Shown piece by piece: positions 1-5,868 of a stretch of DNA of 6,129 nucleotides (positions are counted from its first letter, which is position 1; each line of letters opens with the position of its first letter). A program made the translations under genes and the position numbers. Below the pieces are notes generated by a model, which saw nothing but the letters and a program-made list of their open reading frames with translations, did not search any database and was not told where the DNA came from. Source of the DNA: Gammaproteobacteria bacterium (GTDB lineage Bacteria > Pseudomonadota > Gammaproteobacteria > Steroidobacterales > Steroidobacteraceae); contig JASHTN010000005.1 of the NCBI GenBank assembly GCA_030040525.1, forward strand, positions 1-6,129, written 5' to 3'.

Positions 1-1231
1 CGAAATCGCCGTTGGCGGCGTCCGCGGCCGCGACCGCCTCGAACATCTGCGGGTCGGACTGGATCTCGCCGCGGCTGAGCCGCCGCGCGACACCGAGCGC
101 CGTCGCCGGGTCGCGCACCGCCTCCTGCGGCGAGGCCGCGAGCAGCGCCACGACGTGCTTCATGACGTAATAGTCGGAGGATGCCGCCGCGCCTGCGAGC
201 AATGCGCGCGCCGCGCTGATCTGCGTGGGGCCCGGCGCGCCGCGCAGCAGATCGCGGGCGAGAGTCACCTCGGCGGCAGCATCACCGCCCTGCGCCGCAT
301 GCCGCAGCCACACCGCACCGTCGATGTCGCGATGACAGGCGGAGGTCGCGCGCAGCCGGGCACCGATCCAGTACTGGGCCTGTGGGTTGCCGTCGCGCGC
401 CGCGCGCAGCAGGAACTCCTCGGCACGAGCCGGGTCGCCCGCTGCAGTCGCATAGCTCGCCAGCCCGAAGCGATACTCGGCGCCCGGGTCACCGGCATCC
501 GCCGCCTGCCGCGCGCCTTTGAGCGGCCCGGTGCTGAACAGGTCCGTAGCGGCCTTCCGCTCGAACACGTAGCGCACCTGCATCTGGCTTGCCACCGCAA
601 CGCCGCCGCGGCTCGCCGGTGTGAAGCGCGCGTGCATCCAGGCCTCGACCGCAGCTGCCGCAAAGCCCGTGGCCGGATCGGCGAACAGGATCTGCGGGTC
701 GCGCGGCAAGCCGTCGGCGCCGATGGTGAGCGTGGCAACGACCACCGCTTCCCCGGAGCCGGCGCGGGTCTGGTCCGCCGTGGGAACCATGAGGGCCGCC
801 GGCGCAGCCTCGTCGCGACAATTCAGTACGGGGTTGACGATCCCCTGCGCCTCGAGCGCGGCGCGGCCGTAGTGCAAGACGATATCCGCGGCGCTGCGCT
901 GTTCGGCGGCGTTGAGCTTCGGCTTGAGAGCTGCGAGCTGGCCGGCGACGAGCGCGCCGCAGCCGTTGTCGACGGCTGCCTCGAGCCAGCCGGCGCCGGC
1001 GCCGGTATCCTGCGGTCCGCCCTGACCGTGCAGCGCCATGGCGCCGAGGTTGAATTGCGAGGAACAGTCGCCGAGGGCGGCCATCTGCAGGAACTGCGCG
1101 TGAGCGCTGTCGTAGCGGCCGGCGTGATAGTCGCTCACGGCGTTACTGAAATCCGCCCACGCGGCGGCGCTGAGCCCGAGGGCCGCGGCCGCGACGGATG
1201 CTGCCAGGAGGTTTTTGGTGAGAGCTTTCAT
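1..1231 (-). CDS. Exported Sel1-repeat protein with an internal TonB C-terminal-like domain (partial; C-terminus beyond left edge)
   Basis: The minus-strand frame from ATG 1231 stays open for 410 codons to the window edge. Residues 1-26 look like a cleavable Sec signal peptide: K2/K6, a hydrophobic Leu/Ala stretch, then an A-W-A site before D27. Residues about 31-90 resemble Sel1/TPR-type helical repeats (AVSDYHAGRYDSAHAQFLQM, then a QFNLGAMALHGQG-like half). Residues about 161-224 resemble a TonB C-terminal domain: VVVATLTIGADGLPRDPQIL, then AVEAWMHARFTPASRGG and a closing VRYVFE strand. Residues about 240-320 return to Sel1-like repeats (DGAVWLRHAAQGGDAAAEV). There is no proline-rich spacer and no membrane anchor apart from the signal peptide, so it is probably a periplasmic scaffold rather than a true energy transducer; that is inference. 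The start is supported by the signal peptide and an upstream GGAGGAG (1242-1248), spaced a rather long 10 bases. It lies 45 bases after the thiolase stop on the same strand. The precise function is unknown. Confidence 0.8.
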   Translation of the reverse strand, partial: MKALTKNLLAASVAAAALGLSAAAWADFSNAVSDYHAGRYDSAHAQFLQMAALGDCSSQFNLGAMALHGQGGPQDTGAGAGWLEAAVDNGCGALVAGQLAALKPKLNAAEQRSAADIVLHYGRAALEAQGIVNPVLNCRDEAAPAALMVPTADQTRAGSGEAVVVATLTIGADGLPRDPQILFADPATGFAAAAVEAWMHARFTPASRGGVAVASQMQVRYVFERKAATDLFSTGPLKGARQAADAGDPGAEYRFGLASYATAAGDPARAEEFLLRAARDGNPQAQYWIGARLRATSACHRDIDGAVWLRHAAQGGDAAAEVTLARDLLRGAPGPTQISAARALLAGAAASSDYYVMKHVVALLAASPQEAVRDPATALGVARRLSRGEIQSDPQMFEAVAAADAANGDF

Positions 1232-1246
1232 GGTGATGCAACTCCT

Positions 1247-1261
1247 CCGGCCAGCGGCCGG
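1247..1261 (-). promoter_or_regulatory. Intercistronic GC hairpin abutting the ribosome binding site
   Basis: CCGGCC (1247-1252) and GGCCGG (1256-1261) form a perfect 6-bp all-GC stem with a 3-base loop. It lies in the 45-base gap between the thiolase stop and the start of the exported protein gene. In the minus-strand transcript the 3' arm runs directly into the GGAGGAG Shine-Dalgarno run (1242-1248) and shares two of its bases. No U-tract follows, so it is not a typical intrinsic terminator. A role in mRNA stability or in tuning translation of the downstream gene is inference. Confidence 0.4.
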
Positions 1262-1276
1262 CTCAGCGCCTCGATA

Positions 1277-2560
1277 TCAGCGCTCGATGATCGCGGTGAC
1301 TCCCATGCCGCCGGCGGTGCACACCGACACCAGGCCGCGCTTTGCCTGCGCGTCGCCTGCGAGGAGCTTGGCGAGCGTCGCGACGATGCGCGTGCCGGTG
1401 GCGGCGAACGGATGGCCGACGGCGACGCTGCCGCCCTTCACGTTGAGCTTGGCGCGATCGATGCTGCCGAGCGGGCCAGGAAGCCCGAGCGTCTTGCGGC
1501 AGTACTCCGGCGTCTGCCACGCCTTGAGGGTGCACAGCACCTGCGCGGCAAACGCCTCGTGAATCTCGTAGTAGTCGAAATCCTGCAGCGTGATGCCGGC
1601 ATCGCGCAGCATGGCCGGGACCGCGTACGCCGGCGCCATCAGCAGGCCCTCGGCACCGCTCGCGAAATCCACCGCCCAGACCTTGCCGTAAGTGAGGTAC
1701 GCCTGCACCGGCAGCTTGCGCCGCTGCGCCCACTCGGGCGTGGCGAGCAGAACCGCGCTCGCGCCGTCGGTGAGCGGGGTGCTGTTGCCGGCGGTGAGCG
1801 TGCCGTCGGCGGCGAAACTCGGCTTGAGCTTCGCCAGCCTCTCGAGGCTGGTATCGGCGCGCACGTTGTTGTCGGTCTTCAGGCCCGCGTACGCAACCAC
1901 GAGGTCATCGTAGAAACCGGCGCGCCAGGCGGCGGCGGCCTTCACGTGACTGTCGTAGGCGAGCTGATCCTGCTCCTCGCGCGCGATCTGCCAGCGCTTC
2001 GCCATCAGCTCGCAGCTCTGTCCCATCGAGAGCCCGGTGCGCGGCTCGACCACCGCGGGCAGCACCGGACGGAAGTGCCGCGGGCGCAGCCCGAGCCACG
2101 GCGAGACGCGCTGCCAGGTGGTGCGGCCGCGGTGGCTGGCGAGCAGCAGCTGCTGATAGGAGCGCGGATAGACGATCGGCGCGTCGCTGATCGAGTCGGT
2201 GCCGCCGGCGATTCCCGCCTCGATCTGTCCGAGCGAGATCTTGTTGGCGATCGCGATGGCCGCTTCCAGGCTCGTGCCGCAGGCGCGCTGCAGGTCGAGC
2301 CCCGGAGTCTGCGGGTTGAGGCCGGTCGACAGCAGGCTCTCGCGCGTCAGGTTGTAGTCCGCAGAGTGCTTGATGACGGCGCCCGCGGCCACGTCACCGA
2401 GACGCTCGCCCTCGAGCTTGAAGCGCTCGACCACGGCGCGGAACGCGGCCGTGAGCATCTCCTGGTTCGTGGCCGTGGCGTACGCGGTGTTTGCCCGGGC
2501 GAACGGAATGCGCACGCCACCGACGATGGCGACGCGCCTGACAGCGGCTCCGACCAGCAT
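1277..2560 (-). CDS. FadI-type thiolase (acetyl-CoA C-acyltransferase / acetyltransferase)
   Basis: This 427-residue protein has full thiolase-family length (E. coli FadI is about 436). Thiolases split 3-ketoacyl-CoA with CoA to give acetyl-CoA and a shortened acyl-CoA, or run the reverse condensation. The nucleophilic Cys is C94 in LQRACGTS. The remaining active-site residues are H334 in the IHEAFAAQ motif, H383 in VGHPFAATGTR and C414 in VCTAGGMG. HEAFA in place of the NEAFA of classic biosynthetic thiolases, GHPFAATG, and matching stretches such as GIAGGTDS and NSTPLTDGA point to the FadI subgroup, the anaerobic beta-oxidation type or a relative. ATG 2560 is chosen because VAIVGGVRIPFAR follows at the usual place and a GGGAG (2566-2570) lies 5 bases upstream. 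No FadJ-like hydratase/dehydrogenase partner is in the window, so the substrate and direction are open; it could act in fatty-acid, steroid side-chain or acetoacetyl-CoA metabolism. It is the first gene of the minus-strand pair. Confidence 0.93.
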   Translation of the reverse strand: MLVGAAVRRVAIVGGVRIPFARANTAYATATNQEMLTAAFRAVVERFKLEGERLGDVAAGAVIKHSADYNLTRESLLSTGLNPQTPGLDLQRACGTSLEAAIAIANKISLGQIEAGIAGGTDSISDAPIVYPRSYQQLLLASHRGRTTWQRVSPWLGLRPRHFRPVLPAVVEPRTGLSMGQSCELMAKRWQIAREEQDQLAYDSHVKAAAAWRAGFYDDLVVAYAGLKTDNNVRADTSLERLAKLKPSFAADGTLTAGNSTPLTDGASAVLLATPEWAQRRKLPVQAYLTYGKVWAVDFASGAEGLLMAPAYAVPAMLRDAGITLQDFDYYEIHEAFAAQVLCTLKAWQTPEYCRKTLGLPGPLGSIDRAKLNVKGGSVAVGHPFAATGTRIVATLAKLLAGDAQAKRGLVSVCTAGGMGVTAIIER

Positions 2561-2585
2561 GACTTCTCCCGAGGGCGCGGCGCGT

Positions 2586-2591
2586 TAGAAT
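2586..2591 (+). promoter_or_regulatory. Candidate -10 element for the DLH-gabD-hemH operon
   Basis: TAGAAT stands out as an AT-rich hexamer in very GC-rich surroundings. It would place a transcript start near 2598 and leave a leader of about 50 bases before ATG 2648. The -35 region is weak, so either an activator or another sigma factor would be needed, or the call is wrong. Confidence 0.35.
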
Positions 2592-2619
2592 GCCATGGCT
2601 GCCAAGGCGAAGCCATTCT
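2587..2619. repeat. Inverted repeat in the divergent intergenic region
   Basis: AGAATG at 2587-2592 is mirrored by CATTCT at 2614-2619. Inside this, ATGGCT (2595-2600) is mirrored by AGCCAT (2611-2616) around a 10-base loop. The outer left arm overlaps the candidate -10 hexamer. It could be an operator or a leader hairpin, but short inverted repeats like this also arise by chance. Confidence 0.35.
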
Positions 2620-2647
2620 GCAGCACCCTGGTCAACGGGCGAGGTCG

Positions 2648-3355
2648 ATGGGCGAGCTCACTACCATCATGGCGCGCGACGGCCACGAGTTTCAGGCGTG
2701 GCTCGTCGCCCCGCCCGGCAAGCCGCGCGGCGCGGTGGTGGTGTTGCAGGAGATCTTCGGCGTCAACGCCCATATCCGCGCCGTCACCGACGCCTTCGCC
2801 ACCCAGGGCTACACCGCGATCGCCCCGAGCCTGTTCGACCGGGTGCGCCGCGGCATCCAGCTCGGCTACACCCAGGCGGACTTCGAGCAGGGCGTCGGCT
2901 ACCGGCGGCAGATCGAGCCCGACACCGCTCTCAAGGACATCGCCGCGGCGGTTGCGGTGGTCAGGCACTCCGGCCGCACCGGCGTAGTCGGCTATTGCTG
3001 GGGCGGCGCGCTCGCGTACCTCGCGGCCTGCCAGCTGCCGCTCGGCTGCGCCGTCGTGTACTACGGCAGAGTCGCGGACTACCTCGAGCGCAAGCCGCGG
3101 TGCCCGCTCATGTATCACTTCGGTGGCGCCGACCAGAGCATCCCGCCCGCCGATCTCGAGCGCATTCAGGCGGCGCTGCCTCCCGGTACCCCCTTCTACG
3201 TCTACGAGGGTGCCGGTCACGGCTTCAACTGCGACCAGCGCGCGAGCTACGACCCGCAGGCCGCGCGGCTCGCCGCCGAGCGCACCCGCGAGTTTCTCGC
3301 GCGCCATCTGCGCGGCGGCAGCCACGCGCAGGGAGGCTCAGATGAAATTACGTGA
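2648..3355 (+). CDS. Dienelactone hydrolase family protein (alpha/beta hydrolase)
   Basis: The protein has 235 residues, the usual size for this family (COG0412). It carries the Cys-Asp-His triad typical of dienelactone hydrolases: C117 in GYCWGG, D162 in GGADQSIP and H191 in GAGHGFNC. E35 in the conserved QEIFGVN loop is the residue that modulates the nucleophile in Pseudomonas DLH. No signal peptide is seen, so it is cytosolic. The same frame is open far upstream antisense to the minus-strand genes, but family homology begins only at about residue 5 (TTIMARDG), so ATG 2648 is preferred. GAGG at 2641-2644 lies rather close to it, and ATG 2669 is an alternative start. No chlorocatechol or other ring-cleavage genes are nearby, so the true substrate, perhaps another lactone or ester, is not known. 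The end overlaps gabD by 14 bases, which marks it as the first gene of that operon. Confidence 0.9.
   Translation: MGELTTIMARDGHEFQAWLVAPPGKPRGAVVVLQEIFGVNAHIRAVTDAFATQGYTAIAPSLFDRVRRGIQLGYTQADFEQGVGYRRQIEPDTALKDIAAAVAVVRHSGRTGVVGYCWGGALAYLAACQLPLGCAVVYYGRVADYLERKPRCPLMYHFGGADQSIPPADLERIQAALPPGTPFYVYEGAGHGFNCDQRASYDPQAARLAAERTREFLARHLRGGSHAQGGSDEIT
3331..3336 (+). promoter_or_regulatory. Strong ribosome binding site of gabD
   Basis: GGGAGG lies 5 bases before ATG 3342, inside the final codons of the DLH-family gene. It fixes the gabD start at 3342 although the frame is open further upstream. It is the best Shine-Dalgarno match in the plus-strand operon. Confidence 0.8.
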
Positions 3356-4793
3356 TCCGGACCTGCTGCGCAGCCGCGCCTACATCGGCGGCAAGTGGCT
3401 CGACGCCGCGAGCGGCGCGACGCATGCGGTCGTCAACCCCGCGACGCGCGAGACCATCGGCACCGTGCCCGACATGGGCGCGGTCGAGGCGCGGCGCGCC
3501 GTCGAGGCGGCCGCCCAGGCCTTCCCCGCCTGGGCGGGGCACACTGCCAAGGAGCGCGCGGCCGTGCTGCGGCGCTGGCACGAGCTGATGATGACGAACC
3601 AGGAGGATCTGGCGACCCTGATGACCGCCGAGCAGGGCAAGCCACTCGCGGAATCCAGGGGCGAGATCGCCTACGCCGCGGCCTTCATCGAGTGGTTCGC
3701 CGAGGAAGGCAGGCGGCTCTACGGCGATGTCATCCCCGGGCACCAGGCGGACAAGCGCATCGTGGTGCTGCGCCAGCCGGTCGGCGTGGTCGCGGCTATC
3801 ACGCCCTGGAATTTCCCCGCCGCCATGATCACGCGCAAGGCAGGTCCGGCGCTCGCGGCCGGCTGCACCATCGTGGTCAAGCCCGCGAGCCAGACCCCGT
3901 ACTCGGCGCTGGCGCTCGCGGCGCTGGCCGCGCGCGCCGGCGTACCCGGCGGGGTGTTCAACGTCATCACGGGCGGAGCCGCCGCCATCGGCGCGGAGCT
4001 GACCGGCAATCCCACCGTGCGCAAGCTGAGCTTCACCGGCTCGACCGCGGTCGGCAAGCAGCTCATGGCGCAGTGCGCCGGGACGATGAAGAATCTGTCG
4101 CTCGAGCTCGGGGGTAATGCGCCTTTCATCGTGTTCGACGATGCGAACCTCGACGCCGCGGTCCTTGGGGCGATCGCCAGCAAGTTCCGCAACACCGGCC
4201 AGACCTGCGTATGCGCCAACCGGCTGCTGGTGCAGGCGGGCGTCTACGAGGACTTCACGCGCAAGCTGGTCCACGCGGTGGCGCAGCTCAAGGTGGGCGA
4301 TGGCCTCGAGGGGCCGACCGACCAGGGGCCGCTGATCGACACACGCGCGCTCGCCAAGGTGGAAGAGCACCTGGCGGACGCGGTGGCGAGGGGCGCGCGC
4401 ATCGTGCAGGGCGGCCATCGCCACAGCCTCGGCGGGACCTTCTTCGAGCCGACGGTGCTCACGCACGCGACGCCCGCGATGCTGCTCGCGCGCGAGGAGA
4501 CCTTCGGTCCCGTGGCACCGCTGTTCCGCTTCGAGACCGAGGGCGACGCCATCCGCATGGCGAACGACACCGAGTTCGGCCTGGCGTGCTATTTCTACAC
4601 GCGCGACCTGGCGCGTTCGTGGCGCGTCGCCGAAGCGCTCGAGTACGGCATTGTCGGCCTCAATACTGGGCTGATCTCCACCGAGGTGGCGCCGTTCGGC
4701 GGCGTCAAGGAGTCCGGCACCGGACGCGAAGGCTCGCGCTACGGCATTCTCGACTACACTGAGCTCAAATACCTCTGCGTCGGGTTATCGTGA
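3342..4793 (+). CDS. gabD: Succinate-semialdehyde dehydrogenase, NAD(P)+-dependent (GabD)
   Basis: The 483-residue product is nearly the same length as E. coli GabD (482) and closely resembles it throughout. It oxidises succinate semialdehyde to succinate, which feeds the TCA cycle, and may also accept glutarate semialdehyde or related aldehydes. Aldehyde dehydrogenase landmarks are N157 in TPWNFPAAM, K180 in the cofactor-binding VKPASQTP, FTGSTAVGK at 231-239, the general base E255 in LELGGNAP, the catalytic C289 in GQTCVCANR, and E386 in EETFGP. KPASQTP matches the NADP-using E. coli enzyme. C291, two residues after the nucleophile, is also conserved in SSADHs and forms the redox-switch pair in the human enzyme. 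The start is fixed by the strong GGGAGG and the GabD-like N-terminus (MKLRDPDLLRSRAYIGGKW). It overlaps the hydrolase by 14 bases and ends 4 bases before hemH. No gabT is nearby, so the semialdehyde source is unclear. Confidence 0.95.
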   Translation: MKLRDPDLLRSRAYIGGKWLDAASGATHAVVNPATRETIGTVPDMGAVEARRAVEAAAQAFPAWAGHTAKERAAVLRRWHELMMTNQEDLATLMTAEQGKPLAESRGEIAYAAAFIEWFAEEGRRLYGDVIPGHQADKRIVVLRQPVGVVAAITPWNFPAAMITRKAGPALAAGCTIVVKPASQTPYSALALAALAARAGVPGGVFNVITGGAAAIGAELTGNPTVRKLSFTGSTAVGKQLMAQCAGTMKNLSLELGGNAPFIVFDDANLDAAVLGAIASKFRNTGQTCVCANRLLVQAGVYEDFTRKLVHAVAQLKVGDGLEGPTDQGPLIDTRALAKVEEHLADAVARGARIVQGGHRHSLGGTFFEPTVLTHATPAMLLAREETFGPVAPLFRFETEGDAIRMANDTEFGLACYFYTRDLARSWRVAEALEYGIVGLNTGLISTEVAPFGGVKESGTGREGSRYGILDYTELKYLCVGLS

Positions 4794-4797
4794 CGCC

Positions 4798-5868
4798 ATG
4801 CGCTACGTGAGCTCCCCGGATTATCACCACGACGGCGCCGAGCGCATCGGCATCCTGCTGGTCAATACCGGCACTCCCACCGCGCCGACCACGGCTGCGG
4901 TGCGGCGCTTCCTCAGGCGCTTTCTCGCCGATCCGCGCGTGGTGGAGCTGCCGCGCGCGCTGTGGCTGGCGCTGCTGTACGGCGTGGTGCTGCCGCTGCG
5001 CCCGGCGCGCACCGCGCGCAGGTACCAGGCGATCTGGTCGGCGTCCGGCTCGCCGCTCGCGGATCTCTCGCAGAAGCTGCGCGCCGAGCTCGCCGGCACG
5101 CTCGCGCAGCAGGTGCTCGCGCCGCTGTCGGTGGAGCTGGCGATGCTCTACAGCCCGCCGCAGGTGCGCGCGGCGCTCGGCCGGCTGCGCGCCTGCGGCG
5201 CGCAGCGCATCCTCGTCGTGCCGCTCTATCCGCAGTACTGCGGCGCCACCACCGGGGCAGTGTACGACCAGGTGAACGAGGAGCTGCGCCACTGGCGCTG
5301 GCTGCCCGAGCTGCGCTTCATCGCCGAGTACCACGACCATCCCGGCTACATCGAGGCGCTGCGCGCGAGCGTCGCGGCGCACTGGCAGAGGCACGGCCGC
5401 AGCCCGCACCTGCTCATGTCGTTCCACGGCATCCCCGAGCGCTACTTCCACCAGGGCGATCCGTACTTCTGCAAATGCCAGAAGAGCGCGCGGCTGCTCG
5501 CGGATGAGCTGCTGCTGAAGGACCAGGAGTGGAGCGTGAGCTTCCAGTCGCGCTTCGGCCCGGGCGACTGGCTCAAGCCCTACACCGCGAGCGTGCTCGA
5601 GGCGATGCCCGCGCGCGGCGTGCGCGATGTGACGGTCATATGCCCGGGATTTGCGGTCGACTGCCTGGAGACGCTCGAGGAGATCGCCATCGAGAACCGC
5701 ACGCGCTTCCTGCGCGCCGGCGGCCAGCGTTTTCAGTACGTGCCGGCGCTGAACGCGAGCGCCGCGCACGCCGCGTGCCTCGCCGAGCTCATCGTGCAGC
5801 ACTGCCAGGGCTGGACGCACCTCGAGCGCGGCCGGCGGCCGCAGGCCGCGCGCGGCACTTCAGCCTGA
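4798..5868 (+). CDS. hemH: Ferrochelatase (HemH)
   Basis: This enzyme inserts Fe2+ into protoporphyrin IX to make protoheme, the last step of the protoporphyrin-dependent heme route. The 356 residues begin with the family signature GILLVNTGTPTAPT (18-31). VVPLYPQYCGATTGAV follows at about 140-155. The metal-site H210 is in LMSFHGIPERYF, QSRFGPGDWLKPYT precedes the C-terminal core, and the proton-handling E291/E295 lie in CPGFAVDCLETLEEI. NALNAS-like residues near the end and a 20-residue polar tail complete it; no transmembrane tail is visible, so it is soluble or peripheral on the cytoplasmic face. There are eight cysteines, including C225-K-C227, but not the one-internal plus three-C-terminal set that holds [2Fe-2S] in human or mycobacterial enzymes. 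ATG 4798 lies 4 bases after the gabD stop with no clear Shine-Dalgarno sequence, so translation is probably coupled to gabD. The stop overlaps the next start as TGATG. Confidence 0.95.
   Translation: MRYVSSPDYHHDGAERIGILLVNTGTPTAPTTAAVRRFLRRFLADPRVVELPRALWLALLYGVVLPLRPARTARRYQAIWSASGSPLADLSQKLRAELAGTLAQQVLAPLSVELAMLYSPPQVRAALGRLRACGAQRILVVPLYPQYCGATTGAVYDQVNEELRHWRWLPELRFIAEYHDHPGYIEALRASVAAHWQRHGRSPHLLMSFHGIPERYFHQGDPYFCKCQKSARLLADELLLKDQEWSVSFQSRFGPGDWLKPYTASVLEAMPARGVRDVTVICPGFAVDCLETLEEIAIENRTRFLRAGGQRFQYVPALNASAAHAACLAELIVQHCQGWTHLERGRRPQAARGTSA

Larger units (their letters stand above)
2561..2647. promoter_or_regulatory. Divergent intergenic region between the two operons
   Basis: These 87 bases separate the divergently transcribed thiolase and DLH-family genes, so they should hold promoters for both directions. 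For the plus strand, TAGAAT at 2586-2591 is one mismatch from the sigma70 -10 consensus, but no good -35 lies 16-18 bases upstream (only TTCTCC-like sequence near 2564). For the minus strand, TTGACC (complement of 2630-2635) resembles a -35, but no matching -10 lies at normal spacing. The assignments are therefore tentative. Confidence 0.45.

Noticed and set aside
1247..1261. Reading the GC hairpin as an intrinsic terminator of the thiolase gene
   Set aside because: No run of U follows the stem in the minus-strand RNA; it runs straight into a Shine-Dalgarno sequence.
155..2647. A giant plus-strand open frame of over 800 codons leading into the DLH-family gene
   Set aside because: It is exactly antisense to the thiolase and the exported protein, shows a low-complexity Arg/Ala/Gly-rich translation, and has no recognisable domain until residue 1 of the DLH-family protein at 2648.
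3348..4466. A 372-codon minus-strand open frame opposite gabD (and similar ones opposite DLH and hemH)
   Set aside because: These are in-register reverse complements of well-supported genes with catalytic motifs. The translations are His/Arg/Ala-rich and resemble no family I know.
2648..4793. A complete aromatic-degradation or GABA-utilisation pathway
   Set aside because: Only single family members are present. There is no ring-cleavage dioxygenase, muconate enzyme, gabT or transporter in the window.
4798..5868. A possible [2Fe-2S] cluster in the ferrochelatase from its eight cysteines
   Set aside because: Human and mycobacterial cluster enzymes use one internal and three C-terminal cysteines. 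Here only C327 and C336 are near the C-terminus, and C148 is shifted by one from the internal ligand position. C225-x-C227 alone cannot make a four-cysteine site. A spectrum of the purified protein would settle it.
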